From Trichosporon coremiiforme (Eukaryota > Basidiomycota > Tremellomycetes > Trichosporonales > Trichosporonaceae): 64,000 nucleotides of DNA. The position numbers and the translations under genes were made by a program. Position 1 is the first letter of the stretch; each line of letters opens with the position of its first letter. Shown here in pieces: positions 22,752-34,297 of the stretch. The notes under the pieces were generated by a model. It had not been told where the DNA came from and searched no databases. It saw nothing but the letters and a program-made list of their open reading frames with translations. Location of the stretch: the NCBI GenBank assembly GCA_039545355.1, contig BCJJ01000004.1:1196801-1260800 (forward strand), read 5' to 3'.

Positions 22752-24066
22752 GCGCCGAACCAGTGCCGAATGCAGTGATGCGCGAGTCTCCCGCAACTCT
22801 GCCAGCTGCCCTCTTTGGACGCGGTGAAGCCCGTCGCGAGCCGAGCCGACATCCAGTGAAACAAACAATCAACCACTCAGCATTTAAGTCATCTTTTAGC
22901 CTTAAAGCCATAAATCACAACAGTGATGCATACATAACTAGAGACGGTGACGGTCACTCACTGACTGCTTCCTTTGAATGGTGAGCGCGGGCCAGCGTAG
23001 GCCAGCGACGTATAGGAGCCGGCAGAGGATGAGGACGAAGTGGCGAGTCCTGGTAATCCTCGTATCAGTACCCAACCCCAGGCAGCAGAGAGCAAGTCGC
23101 CGCACTCTCATCCCGTGCAGCGCGGATCCTAAGAACTAGGATGCCGCAATCGGAGCTCCGTCCACCGCAGCACTCGGCGTTGACGCTGAAAGCATGCAGG
23201 TGCCCGAGCCAGGTCGCTACGCTCGGTTCCGCCGAAGGTTGAACGGGTGGCGAAATAAAGTGGATGGACACAAAGTGACGTCGGCCGATGCCCGAGTGCC
23301 CCGCTTCGCGCCAAATCGCGCAAACTTGCATTCCGAACCAGCCTCCACCACACTGGGTGCATGGGTGCAGGCTGGGTGGGTGGCGAACCGAGTCGAGAAG
23401 CGGACGACTCACCCTTCGTACCCTTCCAGCCCACTACGGCGATGCGGCTGGGGGGTCTTATCTGATAGCGCGATTTTACGATCGCTGTTGCGTGTGCCGG
23501 GTCATTGTTCTTTACGGCTCGCTTACTTGCTTGCTCGTTGGAGATCCGCCCGTCTTCCCCTTCCGTTCTCATCCCTCTCTCCCTGCTGCGAGGCTGTCAA
23601 TCATGTCCCCCCAAGGAGAGAATGTAACGCCGATGCTTGCTCAGTATCTGTGAACAGACGCCGCTGGTTCCCGGTCGCCTCTCCCTGTTCACCTCTCGAC
23701 TCGCTGCGCTTGCTCAAGACTGGGGCTAGGAGAAAAAGAAAATGCATTTGCTGCTACGTCCTCATCTGCGCCGTCGCGCTACACAACAGTGAGTTGATAC
23801 ACGGGTTCTAACGTCGTGCTCGGGATTCCGGGATCCGGACTGGGGATGGTTTTTGGCGTGTTGTCGACTGATCGACTGGGGTCTAGATTGTTTTCGTATT
23901 TCTCCTTCCTACTTTCCACCTGGGCTAGAGACTAGATGCGTACACGACTCAGGGCGACATGACTGAGACTTGCTTTTGATTTTTCACTCCTTCGCTCATA
24001 GGATCTAGGGGCGATGCGGGGTTGAGGGGATGTGGGTGGTGAGGAGATGAGAAGTGGAGTATTCGC
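22752..24066. other. Intergenic region between convergent genes
   Basis: About 1.3 kb between the convergent NAD kinase and ISU1 genes. Both strands carry open frames of up to about 200 codons (e.g. 23194-23811), but with compositional bias and no recognisable domain, so I call nothing. Presumably 3' UTRs plus spacer. Confidence 0.4.
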
Positions 24067-24881
24067 TTAGGCGGTAGCGGCGGCAGCCTGGGGAGCAGCG
24101 TCAGCGGCCTGGGCGGCGGCGAGACGCTTCGAGCGCTTGTCCTGGTAGTCCTTGATGGCCGACTTGATGGCGTCCTCGGCGAGGAGCGAGCAGTGCAGCT
24201 TGACGGGCGGGAGGCAGAGCTCCTTGGCGATCTCCGTGTTCTTGACCTTGCCGGCCTCCTCGAGGCTGAGACCCTTGACGCGCTCAGTCATGTAGGACGA
24301 GGACGCGATAGCGGAGCCGCATCCGAACGTCTTGAACTTGACGTCCTCGATAATGCCGTCCTCGCCGACACGGATCTGGAGCTTCATCACACTGGCATTA
24401 GCATGGACGCTTGGGCGCTCGGCTGCGTGCCCGAGACGGCAAGTTTTCGGGGCGAGTGGACGTGAGAAGTTGGAGGTCGTGCCTTCTGGCGTAACTGCAA
24501 GACAGGCGTCCGTCACGAGCGTCACGAGGGTGTTGAAGGCTTGCAGCAGCGTCGTTGCCACACATCTCCGTGCGACTGGCAAACGGCCCCCACCTATCAC
24601 CGAGCCGTCTCACGTCATTACCCCATATCCTGTTTTGCTGTCTCGGGGCAGACGGATACTCACTCTCCACACGCCGGGGCACCGACGAGTCCGGTACCGA
24701 CGTCGTGGTCGGCCTTGTTCATCTTGCCGACGTTGCGGGGGTTCTCGTAGTGGTCAATGACCTTGGGGTGGTAGGCGCGGACCTGGGTCGCGACGGCGGG
24801 GCGGGCGGCGCGGGCGACGACAGTGGGGCGCGCAGAGCGCATGGCCATGCGGGAGGTGGAAGCGAGGGCGGAGCGGAACAT
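24067..24881 (-). CDS. ISU1: Mitochondrial iron-sulfur cluster scaffold protein Isu1/IscU
   Basis: Start ATG 24881; the first ~35 residues are Arg/Ser/Ala-rich without acids (MFRSALASTSRMAMRSARPT), a typical mitochondrial presequence. Then YHPKVIDHYENPRNVGKMNK, VGTGLVGAPACGD, a single 272-nt intron (24392-24663), VMKLQIRVGEDGIIEDVKFK, FGCGSAIASSSYMTERVKG and PVKLHCSLLAEDAIKSAI. The three ligand Cys (PACGD, FGCGS, LHCSL), the Asp next to the first and the LPPVK chaperone site are all present. It assembles [2Fe-2S] clusters with the Nfs1 desulfurase. The Ala-rich tail is mildly extended. About 180 residues. Divergent from the dephospho-CoA kinase gene. Confidence 0.97.
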
Positions 24882-25470
24882 TGTGATTGTGATGTAGGTG
24901 GGTGGAGAGAAAGTTGGAGATGTCAAGATAGGACTTGGAAAGGAGGAGTTAAGTGTGGAACTTGAAGACACAGGGTAGCGACTAACCCGGTATTGCGTAG
25001 GAGCACCAGAGGCAGAGGATTGCTAAACCTCACTACCTACGAGCCGCGAGCCTCGCCCGAGACTTCTGCTCCCGCATCCTCGGCTCTCACCAAGGCCCAG
25101 TGGCGAAATCCACAGCCCGTGGTGCGCGCGGTGAGTGTGATAATTCGGAATTACATCGGCATTAACCTCCGTGGCGAATGGACAAGCGGGCATTACAAGC
25201 AGTTATCTGATAGAGTTTGCCGCTCGGGGCGGACTTGGCAGAGGCACGGCCGGGGCTGATTAAGCCTGTCGGCGAGCGTGGGAGAGTGACGTCCGCTTGG
25301 CACGTGGTCGACCGGACTTGCTCTTTGAGACCTCCACTTCCTAATCCAGGCTCGGTATGGGAAGATGCCGGTTGTGTCGGGCAGCTGCGCGACTGAGCGG
25401 ATGGGCAGTCGATCACCACCGTCTTTCTTGCCTTCCTTTCTGATCTTCTGATCACAACAAGTTAAGCACC
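24882..25470. other. Intergenic, divergent promoter region ISU1/CAB5
   Basis: About 590 bp between two divergent starts of cofactor-metabolism genes. No repeat or RNA gene seen. Confidence 0.5.
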
Positions 25471-26426
25471 ATGCTTGTCGTCGGCCTCACGGGCGGTATC
25501 GCTACGGGTGAGCTCACAGAAGCCCCAGCCCAGCTGACTCCCAGGCAAGTCGACCGTCTCCAAGATGCTGCGCGAGCGGCACTCGCTCCCGATCATCGAT
25601 GCCGACATCTTGGCGCGCGACGTGATCGCCCCCGGCACCTCTGGCTTCCGAATGGTCGTGGACCACTTTGGCGCCGACCGCGTCCTGAACGCTGACGGGT
25701 CGCTGAACCGCTCCGCCATCGGCGAGATCGTGTTCAAGGACCGGGACGAGCGCAACTGGCTCAACGGTGTTGTGCACCCAAGAGTCCGCAGGGCGATGGT
25801 CGTTGGTATCCTGAAGGCGTGGCTGAGGGGCGAGTGGTGTGTCATTCTCGACGTGCCGCTGCTCATCGAGGCTGGGCTTTGGAAGTGGGTCGGCGAGGTC
25901 GTCGTCGTGTACATGTGAGTGCTCTCCGGCCCTCCACTCCCTCTTTGGGACTACGAAGGGCGCGAACGAAGTCACCAGCTTGCCAATCTGGAAGGTCGAG
26001 CTGACCAGCAGCAACGAGAAACTCCAGCTGTCGCGCCTCCTCTCCCGCCCGCCGATTCCGCCCAACCCGCCCCTGACCGAGACGCAAGCGAAGGACCGTA
26101 TGGCGGCCCAGATGCCCATGAGCGCCAAGCTCAACTACGCCACGTCCGTCATCGACAACTCGGGCACGCTGAACGACTTGGAGGCGCAGGTCGACCGCGT
26201 CGTCGCGCGGTGGAAGCAGCAGCAGGGCGGAGCCACGGGGTGGTGGTGGCGCCTCTGCTGGCTTGTTCCGCCTGTTGGACTCGTGGCGGGTTGGATCAGC
26301 CTGCTCAGGACGTACCTCCGCGCCAAGAAGGTGCGCAGGAGGTCAAGGGGAGAGGTGGAGCAGAGGCGGACGAGGCCAGAGGAGCACGAGATGCAGCCGT
26401 TGAGAAAGAAGAGTATCCTGGAGTAG
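25471..26426 (+). CDS. CAB5: Dephospho-CoA kinase with C-terminal membrane anchor
   Basis: Start ATG 25471 (MLVVGLTGGIATG). The first intron falls inside the P-loop; splicing gives GGIATGKSTVSKMLRERH. Then PIIDADILARDVIAPGT, IGEIVFKDRDERNWLNGVVH with the conserved HP, and ILDVPLLIEAGLWKWV. After the second intron: KLQLSRLLSRPP, AKDRMAAQMPMSAKLNYAT and IDNSGTLNDLEAQVDRVV, all expected for CoaE. It phosphorylates dephospho-CoA in the last step of CoA synthesis. After the kinase comes a hydrophobic helix (WWWRLCWLVPPVGLVAGWIS, about 26242-26300) and a basic tail, so the enzyme is probably membrane-tethered, as in some eukaryotic relatives. About 280 residues. Confidence 0.94.
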
Positions 26427-26977
26427 TAACCAGGATATACCTGATATCACCTTCCTTTCTTTACAGCAGTACCCGGTTGTGCAGAGACACAAATGCAGTC
26501 ATGTATCACGTTCATGATGGGCGCTAGGAAACTATAAATGGGGGCAGACAAGGGGGAGATGGAAAATGAACAGCGGAAAGAGGAGAAAAATACTTGTACA
26601 GGAACATTTGCGTCTCTATGTAAACGACGGTCAACACGAAGGGGACAGGAACAACCAAGGCGCGCTTGCAGCATAGCTAGTATGGCGTACGAGCAAAAGT
26701 GAAGTGGCTCTTTCTCGGTATCGCGTCGCCTTCTGGTATGGGCGCGCTAGTCTACAGAGCTTGCCGTCACTAACCCCAGCTCGCCCGCCACTCGCCGCCT
26801 GATCCAATCCAGATCCCGATCTCTCGATGCGCTCGTGACCTCGCTCGCCCTCGCTTCCCCGCCGGACGCCGGCACCGCCCCGCTCCTGGATCGAAAATCA
26901 TTATACGACAACAAACACCAGTCGAGCGCTCTCTAAACAGCTGTGGAAAGGCGCTCGCTTCGCTCGCACACATATGC
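26427..26977. other. Intergenic, convergent 3' flanks
   Basis: About 550 bp between the convergent CAB5 and epsin stops. Nothing supported beyond probable 3' UTRs. Confidence 0.45.
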
Positions 26978-28945
26978 TTAGATCGTGAAGAAGGGCTGCT
27001 CGTTGTTCGTCTGCTGCTGCTGCTGGTTCTGCTGCTGGTTGTTGTTCTGCTGGCCGAATGGGTTGTTCGCGCCAAGGCCGGTACCCTGCATCGCGAGTCG
27101 GTTCGAGCCGTGGAACATCGCGCCCTGGGGAATACCTGTACGTCAGCAAATGCTACATGTAGTCGCCGGTGGAAGAGCGGCTGCGGAGTGCATCGCCTCG
27201 CTCGACTGCATCGAAGCGCCCGCGTCATCTTGTCTTGGCTCTCTGGCATTCCGCAGAACTCCAACGAGGACATTTCGGACAGCAATGCGCAGCCATCAGT
27301 CATTACGCCGTGCAGTACTCACGAAGGTTGCCCACGTTTCCGAACGTGTCGAGGCCGTCCTCGCGTCCCCGGCCGATGAGGTTGGCGAGGCCGGCGTGCT
27401 CGCCGTCGTCCTTCTTCGGCGGCGGCGTGAAGGGCTTGGGTGCCGCCGGTGTCGGGGTCAGCGTTTGGTTGTTTTGCGGCTCGAACGAGTTGCCGAACAT
27501 GCCCGTCGGCTGCTGCTGGATCTGCGGCTGCGGGTTCGAGTCGAACAGAGAACCAGTCTGCTGCGGCATCGTTGGCTTGGGCGCGAAGGGGTTGTTCGAG
27601 CCGTACGCCGTGTGCTGCGGAAGCAGAGACGACTGCATCTGCGCACGCGCCTGCGCCTCTTGCTGCTGCCGCATGTACTCCTCCTGCTGCTGCTGCTGGA
27701 GGAGCTGCTGCTGGTACATCTGCTGCTGCTGTTGCTGCTGCTGCATCTGGGCGGCAAAGGGCTGAGTGTTAGCTGGAGCGCAGGGTGCCGCACAACTCAC
27801 GTTGAAGCTCGTGTACTGCGGCTGCAGCTGCTGCTGGTTCCAACCGCCACCCATGTCGACGAGAGGGAAGCCAGTCTGCTGCGGCTGCTGGGTGTACATG
27901 TTGTTCGACTCGAGCTGGAAGCTGTCGTCCATGAGGGCGCGCTGGTTCGCCTCCTCCTGTTCCCGCTTCCTCTTCGCCTCCTCTTCCTCGCTGAGCCGGA
28001 TCGCACGCTGCAGCTCGTCCTCCTCCTTCTGCTGCTGCGAGCGGCGGCGGTCTTCATCCTGGCTGCTCTGCATGCTCTCGGCGAGTGCACGCTGGAGGTC
28101 AGAGTCCTCGTCCTCGTTGCGGCGCGTGGGTCTGCGCTCCTGGCGCTCCTGGTCACGCCACGAGCTGTCGTAGTTTCGGCCACCATAGTCGTCCTCGCCC
28201 TGCAGGCCGTGATCGGCAATGTTGCCCAGCATGCGGTCACGCATGGCACCACGCTGCCTTCGCTCCGCGCGAAGTCGGTCCTCGTCCTGGAGAAGATTCG
28301 TGATGTCCTTCGCCTTTTGTCGGACATTGTGTCCGACGTCCTTGCCCTGGTCGTCGACGTACACAAACTCCTTCAGCGTCTTAACGATGTACAGGTTGTC
28401 CTTGAAGTAGATGACAACGTTCTCTGATCCGGCATGCAGAATGTAGTCGAGCACCGTGAGCGCCTTGAACACATGGCGCCAGTTCTTGCCCTTGTCGTTC
28501 AGTCGCTTGTCGAGCATCTCCATAATCTCCACAAAGTCGCCCCTGCAGCGTCAGCCACAGGCTCCTGGGGCACAGACGGAGTAATGCGCCCATCACGCCC
28601 GTCTGTACTGCCCACTCACTGCTTGTAGGTCAACTGGGCGAGCTCGTTCATCTGGGTGCCGGACGGGCCCCACGGATCGTTCGACGTCGCATCACGGACT
28701 TTCGTCTGGTCGTCAGCTTACTCTACGGGGCGCGGAAGCTCACCTGCGTGTCGCTGTATCCCTTGGTGTAGTTCTTCGCTACTCGGAGGGCTTTATGCAA
28801 GTCAGTGTCCATTCGGATGTGCCGATCGCAAGCTGCTGCGATGGGTGTGGGAGGAAGACGTACCGCCTCGGCCACTGTCTCGTCAGCTCCATCTCCGAGC
28901 GGCGAATGCGGTCACAACTTACAAGTGCTGCAGTTGAGCGGCCAT
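26978..28945 (-). CDS. ENT1: Epsin (ENTH-domain endocytic adaptor)
   Basis: Several introns in the first 330 bp; start ATG 28945 (MAAQLQH), with a micro-exon of about 11 nt likely before ALRVAKNYTKGYSDTQ. The ENTH domain continues VRDATSNDPWGPSGTQMNEL, MEIMEMLDKRLNDKGKNWRH and FKALTVLDYILHAGSENVV. Two UIM-like helices follow (SDLQRALAESMQSSQ, DELQRAIRLSEEEEAKR), then long poly-Gln stretches coded by CAG/CAA runs (27640-27750, 27005-27045), NPF motifs (GSNNPFAPKP, GANNPFGQQN) that bind EH domains, and a short acidic/FFTI end. A 187-nt intron (27136-27322) separates the last exon. It binds PI(4,5)P2, ubiquitinated cargo and clathrin. The choice between ENT1 and ENT2 naming is arbitrary. Confidence 0.92.
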
Positions 28946-29730
28946 GGCTGGCTAACGGAGGGCTGGGAGAGAGATGGGGGAGGGAGAGATAGAAGCACAG
29001 ATGGGTGATGCAAGGAAGGTCGTGGAGAGGGGGGATGAGTTGGACGAAGCAAGTGAGGCAAGAGTTGAGACGAGAAGGGGAGCGACGATGTATGTCATAC
29101 CACTGCCTGTACGGTAGAGTGAGCGTAGGCGTCCGGACCGTCCAGCCAGGAGCACCAGGAGCCGAGCGTCGTACCGTGGCCGCCCGCAGCCTCACCCGCT
29201 CACCCTGTGAACGCCCAGCGCAGCCGGACGAGCCTGTCTGCCAGCCTGCCTGAATGGGTGGTGGCGTCACCACCGTGGCCGGCAGTGGGTGGGTGGCCCA
29301 GTCGCGCCAAATGCTTCCGGCCGTAGTATCACCGCCCACCGTACAGACACACCCGCCAGCCAAGTCTCCCGGGGTGAGCCATCCAACCGAGTGCCACACG
29401 CCCATAACTCCGTCCACGAGAACAATCAGCGTGGCTCTGCACGCACTTTTCGACGACCACTGTGCCGCCAGCCAGGACGCTCACAGAGACCAGACCAGAC
29501 CGGCCGATCTGCCGTCCTCACCACCTCTACCGTCCCCGACGACACCTCTACCACCCTTCCCCCCAGTTACTACGTCGATAAATCGCTGCCATTTGCGTCG
29601 CCGCAGGTAGTGAGGAAGAGTAGTCTGGTCCCTTTGTTCGAAAACTTCGACGCTTCTCAAACCGACAAAAAAACGACCCACTGTTCGTCCAAACGCGATC
29701 CCGCGTAACCTACTCCCCACCTAATACAAC
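28946..29730. other. Intergenic, divergent promoter region epsin/eIF3a
   Basis: About 785 bp between divergent starts. Purine-rich just upstream of epsin and C-rich upstream of eIF3a. No RNA gene or repeat supported. Confidence 0.45.
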
Positions 29731-32688
29731 ATGCCCCCCGTCTACGTCAAGCCCGAGAATGCGCTGAGGGTAGGTCTCGCCCCCTCATGGACCGAGTACT
29801 AACGTTGTCAGCGTGCTGAGGAGCTCCTTGCTCTCGGCACGACCCAGTCGCAGGCTCAGGCTTTCGAGTTCCTGTCTGAGGTCTTCCAGTCGAAGCGCTT
29901 CAAGCACACTCCGATCCCGACCCTCGAGCCGATCATGATCAAGTACCTCGACCTCTGCGTTGCTCTCCAGCGCAAGTCGGACGCTCGTGAGGCTCTTGTT
30001 CACTACAAGAACGCCGCCCAGAACACGAACGTCCCCTCGATCGAGCGCGTTCTCCTGCACTTCATTGAGCAGGCCGAGACCAAGCTCAAGACTGCTATGG
30101 AGCAGGCTGAGAAGGAGGTTTCCGCTCTCCCCGCTTCCAGCTCTGAGCCCCAGGACGACGACCTCCCCCTCCAGCCCACCACCATGCTCTACGACTCGTT
30201 CATCGACTCGGCTGGTGACCGTGAGCGCATTGAGCGCCGCCTGATCGGCCCCGCCCAGAAGTTCTGCTGGGACTCGTACGACGTCACTCTTGATATCGCC
30301 AAGAGCAACGACCGTCTCGAGGTTATCTACCAGCAGATTGCTCACCGTGCTTTCGAGTTCTGCAAGGTCCACCAGCGCAAGTCTGACTTCCGTCGTCTCT
30401 GTGAGCAGCGTCTCCGCAAGGACCTCTCCAACGCCGCCAAGTACGGCCACCAGCAGCACTCTGTCAACCTCCACGACCCCGAGACCCTCGCCCGTCACCT
30501 CGACACCCGTTTCCTCCAGCTTGAGACCGCCGTCGAGCTCGAGCTCTGGCAGGAGGCTTTCCGCTCGGTTGAAGATGTCCACGGTCTCGTTGCTGGCCGC
30601 AAGGGCGCCAAGCCCAGCATGATGGCCAACTACTACGAGAAGCTCACCCAGATCTTCAAGGCCGAGGGTGGCAAGCAGACCGCTGTATTCCACGCTGCCG
30701 CTTGGGCTCGCTACTACCAGTACGCCGAGCGTGCCGGTACTGTTTCTGAGCGTGCCCCCGTCGCTGTCCTCCTCTCCGCTCTCGCCGTTCCCCTCGGTGA
30801 CGTCGAGACCAAGCAGCGTCTCGTTGCTCTCCTCAACCTCCCCAAGATGCCCACCCGCCAGGCTCTTGTCCAGGACGCCGCCGCCAAGCACCTCAAGCGT
30901 GTCCCCGCCGATGTCCGTCAGCTCTACACTATCCTCGAGACCGACTTCCAGCCTCTCCGTGCCTGCAAGCAGCTCGCCCCCATCGTCGCCAACCTCCCTG
31001 CCGAGTACGCTGCTTACCTCCCTGCCCTCCGTGACGTCGTTCTTTCGCGTCTCATCCAGGAGCTCTCGCGCGTCTACGAGACTGTCTCGCTTGACAAGAT
31101 CCTCTCGCTCGTCAAGGCGTTCGACAACGGCCCCTGGGCTACCGACATGGCCGCCCTCGAGAAGTTCCTGATGACTGCCTCGCGCAACGGTGACATCAAC
31201 GCCACCATTGACCACGTCGCCAAGACCCTCAACTTCGCTCCCCCCGCGGCTGACCTCAACCACCTCTCCAACCTCGCCCTCTGCCTCCACAACGCCATCC
31301 AGTACATTCAGCCCGTTCCCGTCACTTCGCGTGCCGAGGCCTTCGCCGCTGCCATCGCTGAGGCTGAGGAGGAGCGCAAGCGTGCCGAGCACCGCCGTCT
31401 CATCATCCAGAAGCGTCGCGAGCTTATGGAGGAGGCCAACCTCCGCCGTGAGCGTGAGGAGTCGACCGCCAAGGCCGAGCGTGCCAAGCAGCTCGCCGAG
31501 GAGACTGCCCGTCGCGAGAAGGAGGCTGCCCGTGCCGCCGAGGTCGAGCGTCTCCAGCGCCAGATGGAGGCTACCCGCCGTGAGGAGGCTCGCAAGCTTG
31601 CTGAGCAGCTCGCCGCGAAGGGTGGTATCAGCATTGACGTCAACGAGATGAAGGACGAGGAGCTCGACACCTCGAAGATTGTCGCTATGCAGGTCGAGCA
31701 CATCGCCAAGGAGAAGCGTGAGCTTAGCGAGCGTCTCCGCATCATTGCCAAGCGTGTCGACCACCTCGAGCGTGCGTACCGTAAGGAGGAGCGCCCTCTT
31801 CTCGCCGAGGACTACACCCGCCAGAAGAAGGAGGACAAGGAGGCCCACGACCGCTCCAACAAGGCTGCTCGCGAGCAGGCTATTGCCCAGCAGAAGCACG
31901 CCCAGGAGCTCAAGGTCCGTCTCCAGCGCATGATGCCCGACTACCTCGTTGCCCGCGAGGCTGTCGAGTCCCAGCGTGCCGCCGAGTTCGAGGCTGCCCG
32001 CGTCGCCGCCCAGCAGCGCATCAAGGAGGAGAAGGCCAAGTTCTACGCCGACGTCATCGCTCGCCGCACGGCCGAGCGTGAGGAGCGTGAGCGCCAGCAG
32101 GCTGAGGAGGAGGCTGCCGAGCGTCGTGCCCGCGAGCAGGAGGAGGAGGAGGCCCGCCTCGCCGCCCAGCGCGAGGAGGAGGAGGCCAAGGCCGCTGCCG
32201 AGATCGAGCGCCGCAACCGCGAGGCTGCCGAGCGTGCCGCCAAGCTCAAGGCGGAGCGCGAGGCGGAACGCGCCAAGGCCGACGAGATGGCGCGCAAGCA
32301 GCGCGAGCGCGAGGAGGAGGCCGAGAGGAGGCGAGCCGAGCGCGCGGGCTCGGGTGCCGGATACCGTCGCCCGACCCCTGGTGGCTCCCCGGCCGCTGCT
32401 GCTCCCCCTGCTGCCGGTGCCCCCGCCGGCCGTACCGCCATCCCCGGCGCCGGTGCCGGTGGTGGTTGGCGCGAGCGTCTCGCCGCCAAGAAGGCGGCCG
32501 AGGCTGCCGGTGAGGCGCCCCCTGCGGCCGCTCCCCCGGCTCCTGCTGCTGCTGCTGCCGCGCCCCCGAGGAGCGACAGCGCGTCGCCCTCGGCCAACGG
32601 TGAGCGCACGCCTAGCGGTGGAGCGTGGCGCCGTGGTATGGGCATGCGCCGAGGAGGTGGTGCCGCCGGCGGTGGTGGCAGGTGGTAG
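29731..32688 (+). CDS. TIF32: Translation initiation factor eIF3 subunit a
   Basis: Start ATG 29731 (MPPVYVKPENALR), one 40-nt intron, then a single exon. The N-terminus is the conserved AEELLALGTTQSQAQAFEFL and KRFKHTPIPTLEPIMIKYLD. A PCI-type helical repeat region covers about residues 1-490. From about 31340 on there is a long charged coiled coil (EEERKRAEHRRLIIQKRREL) and very Arg/Glu-rich repeats. The tail is Ala/Pro/Gly-rich and ends in RGGG-type sequence. About 970 residues, normal for eIF3a. Codons are strongly biased to C-ending forms compared with neighbours, as expected for very high expression. It is a scaffold of eIF3 on the 40S ribosome. Confidence 0.97.
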
Positions 32689-32853
32689 AGTTGTCTAGAG
32701 GTTAGGCCCTACAGTATGCATTAGTGTAACGACAACATAGTGGGCACGCAGCGGTGTCCGACTGGAGCAACGAGGACTGAAACGTCTGGAATGATCACTC
32801 TCAAGAATGCATGCGGCTTCTAATAAACTTCGGACAGATGATTTTTCCAGTTC

Positions 32854-33996
32854 TTAGAGCTTGGCCTTGTCGTCATGACGAACGCGCACGACAGCCTTGC
32901 CCCAAGTCTTGCGATCCTCGAGGTCCTTGAGGCCCGTAGTGACCTGCTCGAGACCCTCGTAAACAGGGTCGTAGACCTGGGGAATGAGTCGTCCACTCGA
33001 GATCATCTTCATGACCTCGTCAATGACCTCAAAGTAGCGCTTCGGGTCCTTGAGCGCCGTGGCGCCCCAGTGCAGGCCGACAATGCTGACATTCTTGAGC
33101 AGGACCAGGTTGGCAGGGATCTTCTCGATCGTGCCGGCCGCAAAGCCGACAACAATCAAACGGCCGTTCCACGCGATACACTTCAGACTGGGGACGAGAA
33201 GACCGACGGGGTCGTACACGACGTCGACGCCGTGGCCGTCCGTGATCTTCTTGACCTCGTCCTGCCACCCCGGCGCATTGTAGTCAATGGCATAGTCGGC
33301 GCCGCACTTTTTCGCGATCTGGCGCTTCTCCTCGCTTCCGGCGGCAGCAATGACACGCGCACCCAGCGCCTTGGCGACCTGCACGGCCGCGATGCCGACT
33401 CCGCCCGCCGCGGCGTGCACGAGCACCCACTCGCCCGGCTGCGTGTTGGCGCGCCCGACGAGGCCCTCATACGACGTAGGAATGGTCACGTAGATGCCCG
33501 CAGCTTGCTCGAAGGAAATGTTGGACGGCATCGGCACCAGACGGAAGTAGTCGATCGCAATCTGCTCGGCGTAGCTGCCCTGTCCGGAACCGAAGACGCG
33601 GTCTCCGGGCTTGAAGTTGCATCCGGCCGGGATGGGCGAGTCCTTCGCAATGCGGCCTGCGAACTCGGCGCCGAGCGTGAAGGGCAGAGGGGGCTGGTCT
33701 GGTCGTTAGCTTGTACAAGCGACTGAATAGCCCTAGCCCTGCGGATGAAATCGAAAGCGTCACACGCGGAAGGCAGCAAGAGCTGTGGGGGTTGCAGATA
33801 CCCACTCTGGTACTTGTTCTGAGCTTGGAGGATGTCGAAGAAGTTCAGACCGGCCGCATACACGTCGACGAGTACCTGGCTACCGGCCGCCTTGGGCGGG
33901 GCGATGTCCGAGCTGCTATAAGCTTGACCCTCGCGGGGCGGCTTACACTTTCTGCACCTGGGGGTGTCCGTGGGTCGTGATCTGAAGAGCCTTCAT
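32854..33996 (-). CDS. Quinone oxidoreductase-like MDR enzyme (zeta-crystallin family)
   Basis: Start ATG 33996 (MKALQITTHGHPQVQKV). Short introns split the N-terminal domain: VLVDVYAAGLNFFDILQAQN, PPLPFTLGAEFAGRI, PGDRVFGSGQGSYAEQ. The last exon holds the Rossmann fold with VLVHAAAGGVGIAAVQVAKA (the AxxGGVG NADPH-binding motif), GADYAIDY and GHGVDVVYDPVGL, and ends HDDKAKL. No Zn-ligand Cys/His set is seen, as in QOR-type MDRs. The KAKL end resembles a PTS1 signal, so peroxisomal location is possible but unproven. Substrate unknown; NADPH-dependent reduction of quinones or enones is typical for relatives. About 340 residues. Confidence 0.88.
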
Positions 33997-34297
33997 GGTA
34001 TCGCTGTGTTCGTGGGATGTGCGGAACAACGAGCGAAAGTGCAGCTAGACAGCTGAAACTATATCTACCCCACCAAGAGACGTATCACGGCTAGAGGTGG
34101 GCGCCGCCCGGTTACTTAACCGCGAAACAAAGGGTCGGCGAGCCCCGCCCGGCCATGTCCGGATATTGCTACGGTGATCACCACCGCGTTTTCGCCTCCA
34201 CCCACATCCCCAACGTTGCTAATCTCAGATACGCGCTGAATACATGGCATGACGGGTACAGGATCGTATTACAACGTGGCCTACTTAAACACAGATT
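33997..34297. other. Intergenic spacer
   Basis: About 300 bp upstream of the MDR gene and downstream of the ADP-ribosyltransferase gene; nothing else seen. Confidence 0.4.

Noticed and set aside
23194..23811. 205-codon plus-strand frame between NAD kinase and ISU1
   Set aside because: Arg/Ser/Pro-biased with no ordered segment or domain; typical of chance frames in GC-rich spacer.
26985..28427. 480-codon plus-strand frame with Leu runs and Cys, membrane-like
   Set aside because: Reverse of the epsin Gln repeats and ENTH exons; the epsin reading is clear.
29785..31899. 704-codon open frame antisense to eIF3a
   Set aside because: Leu/Val/Glu-rich mirror of the highly codon-biased eIF3a exon; no domain, and eIF3a on the other strand is certain.
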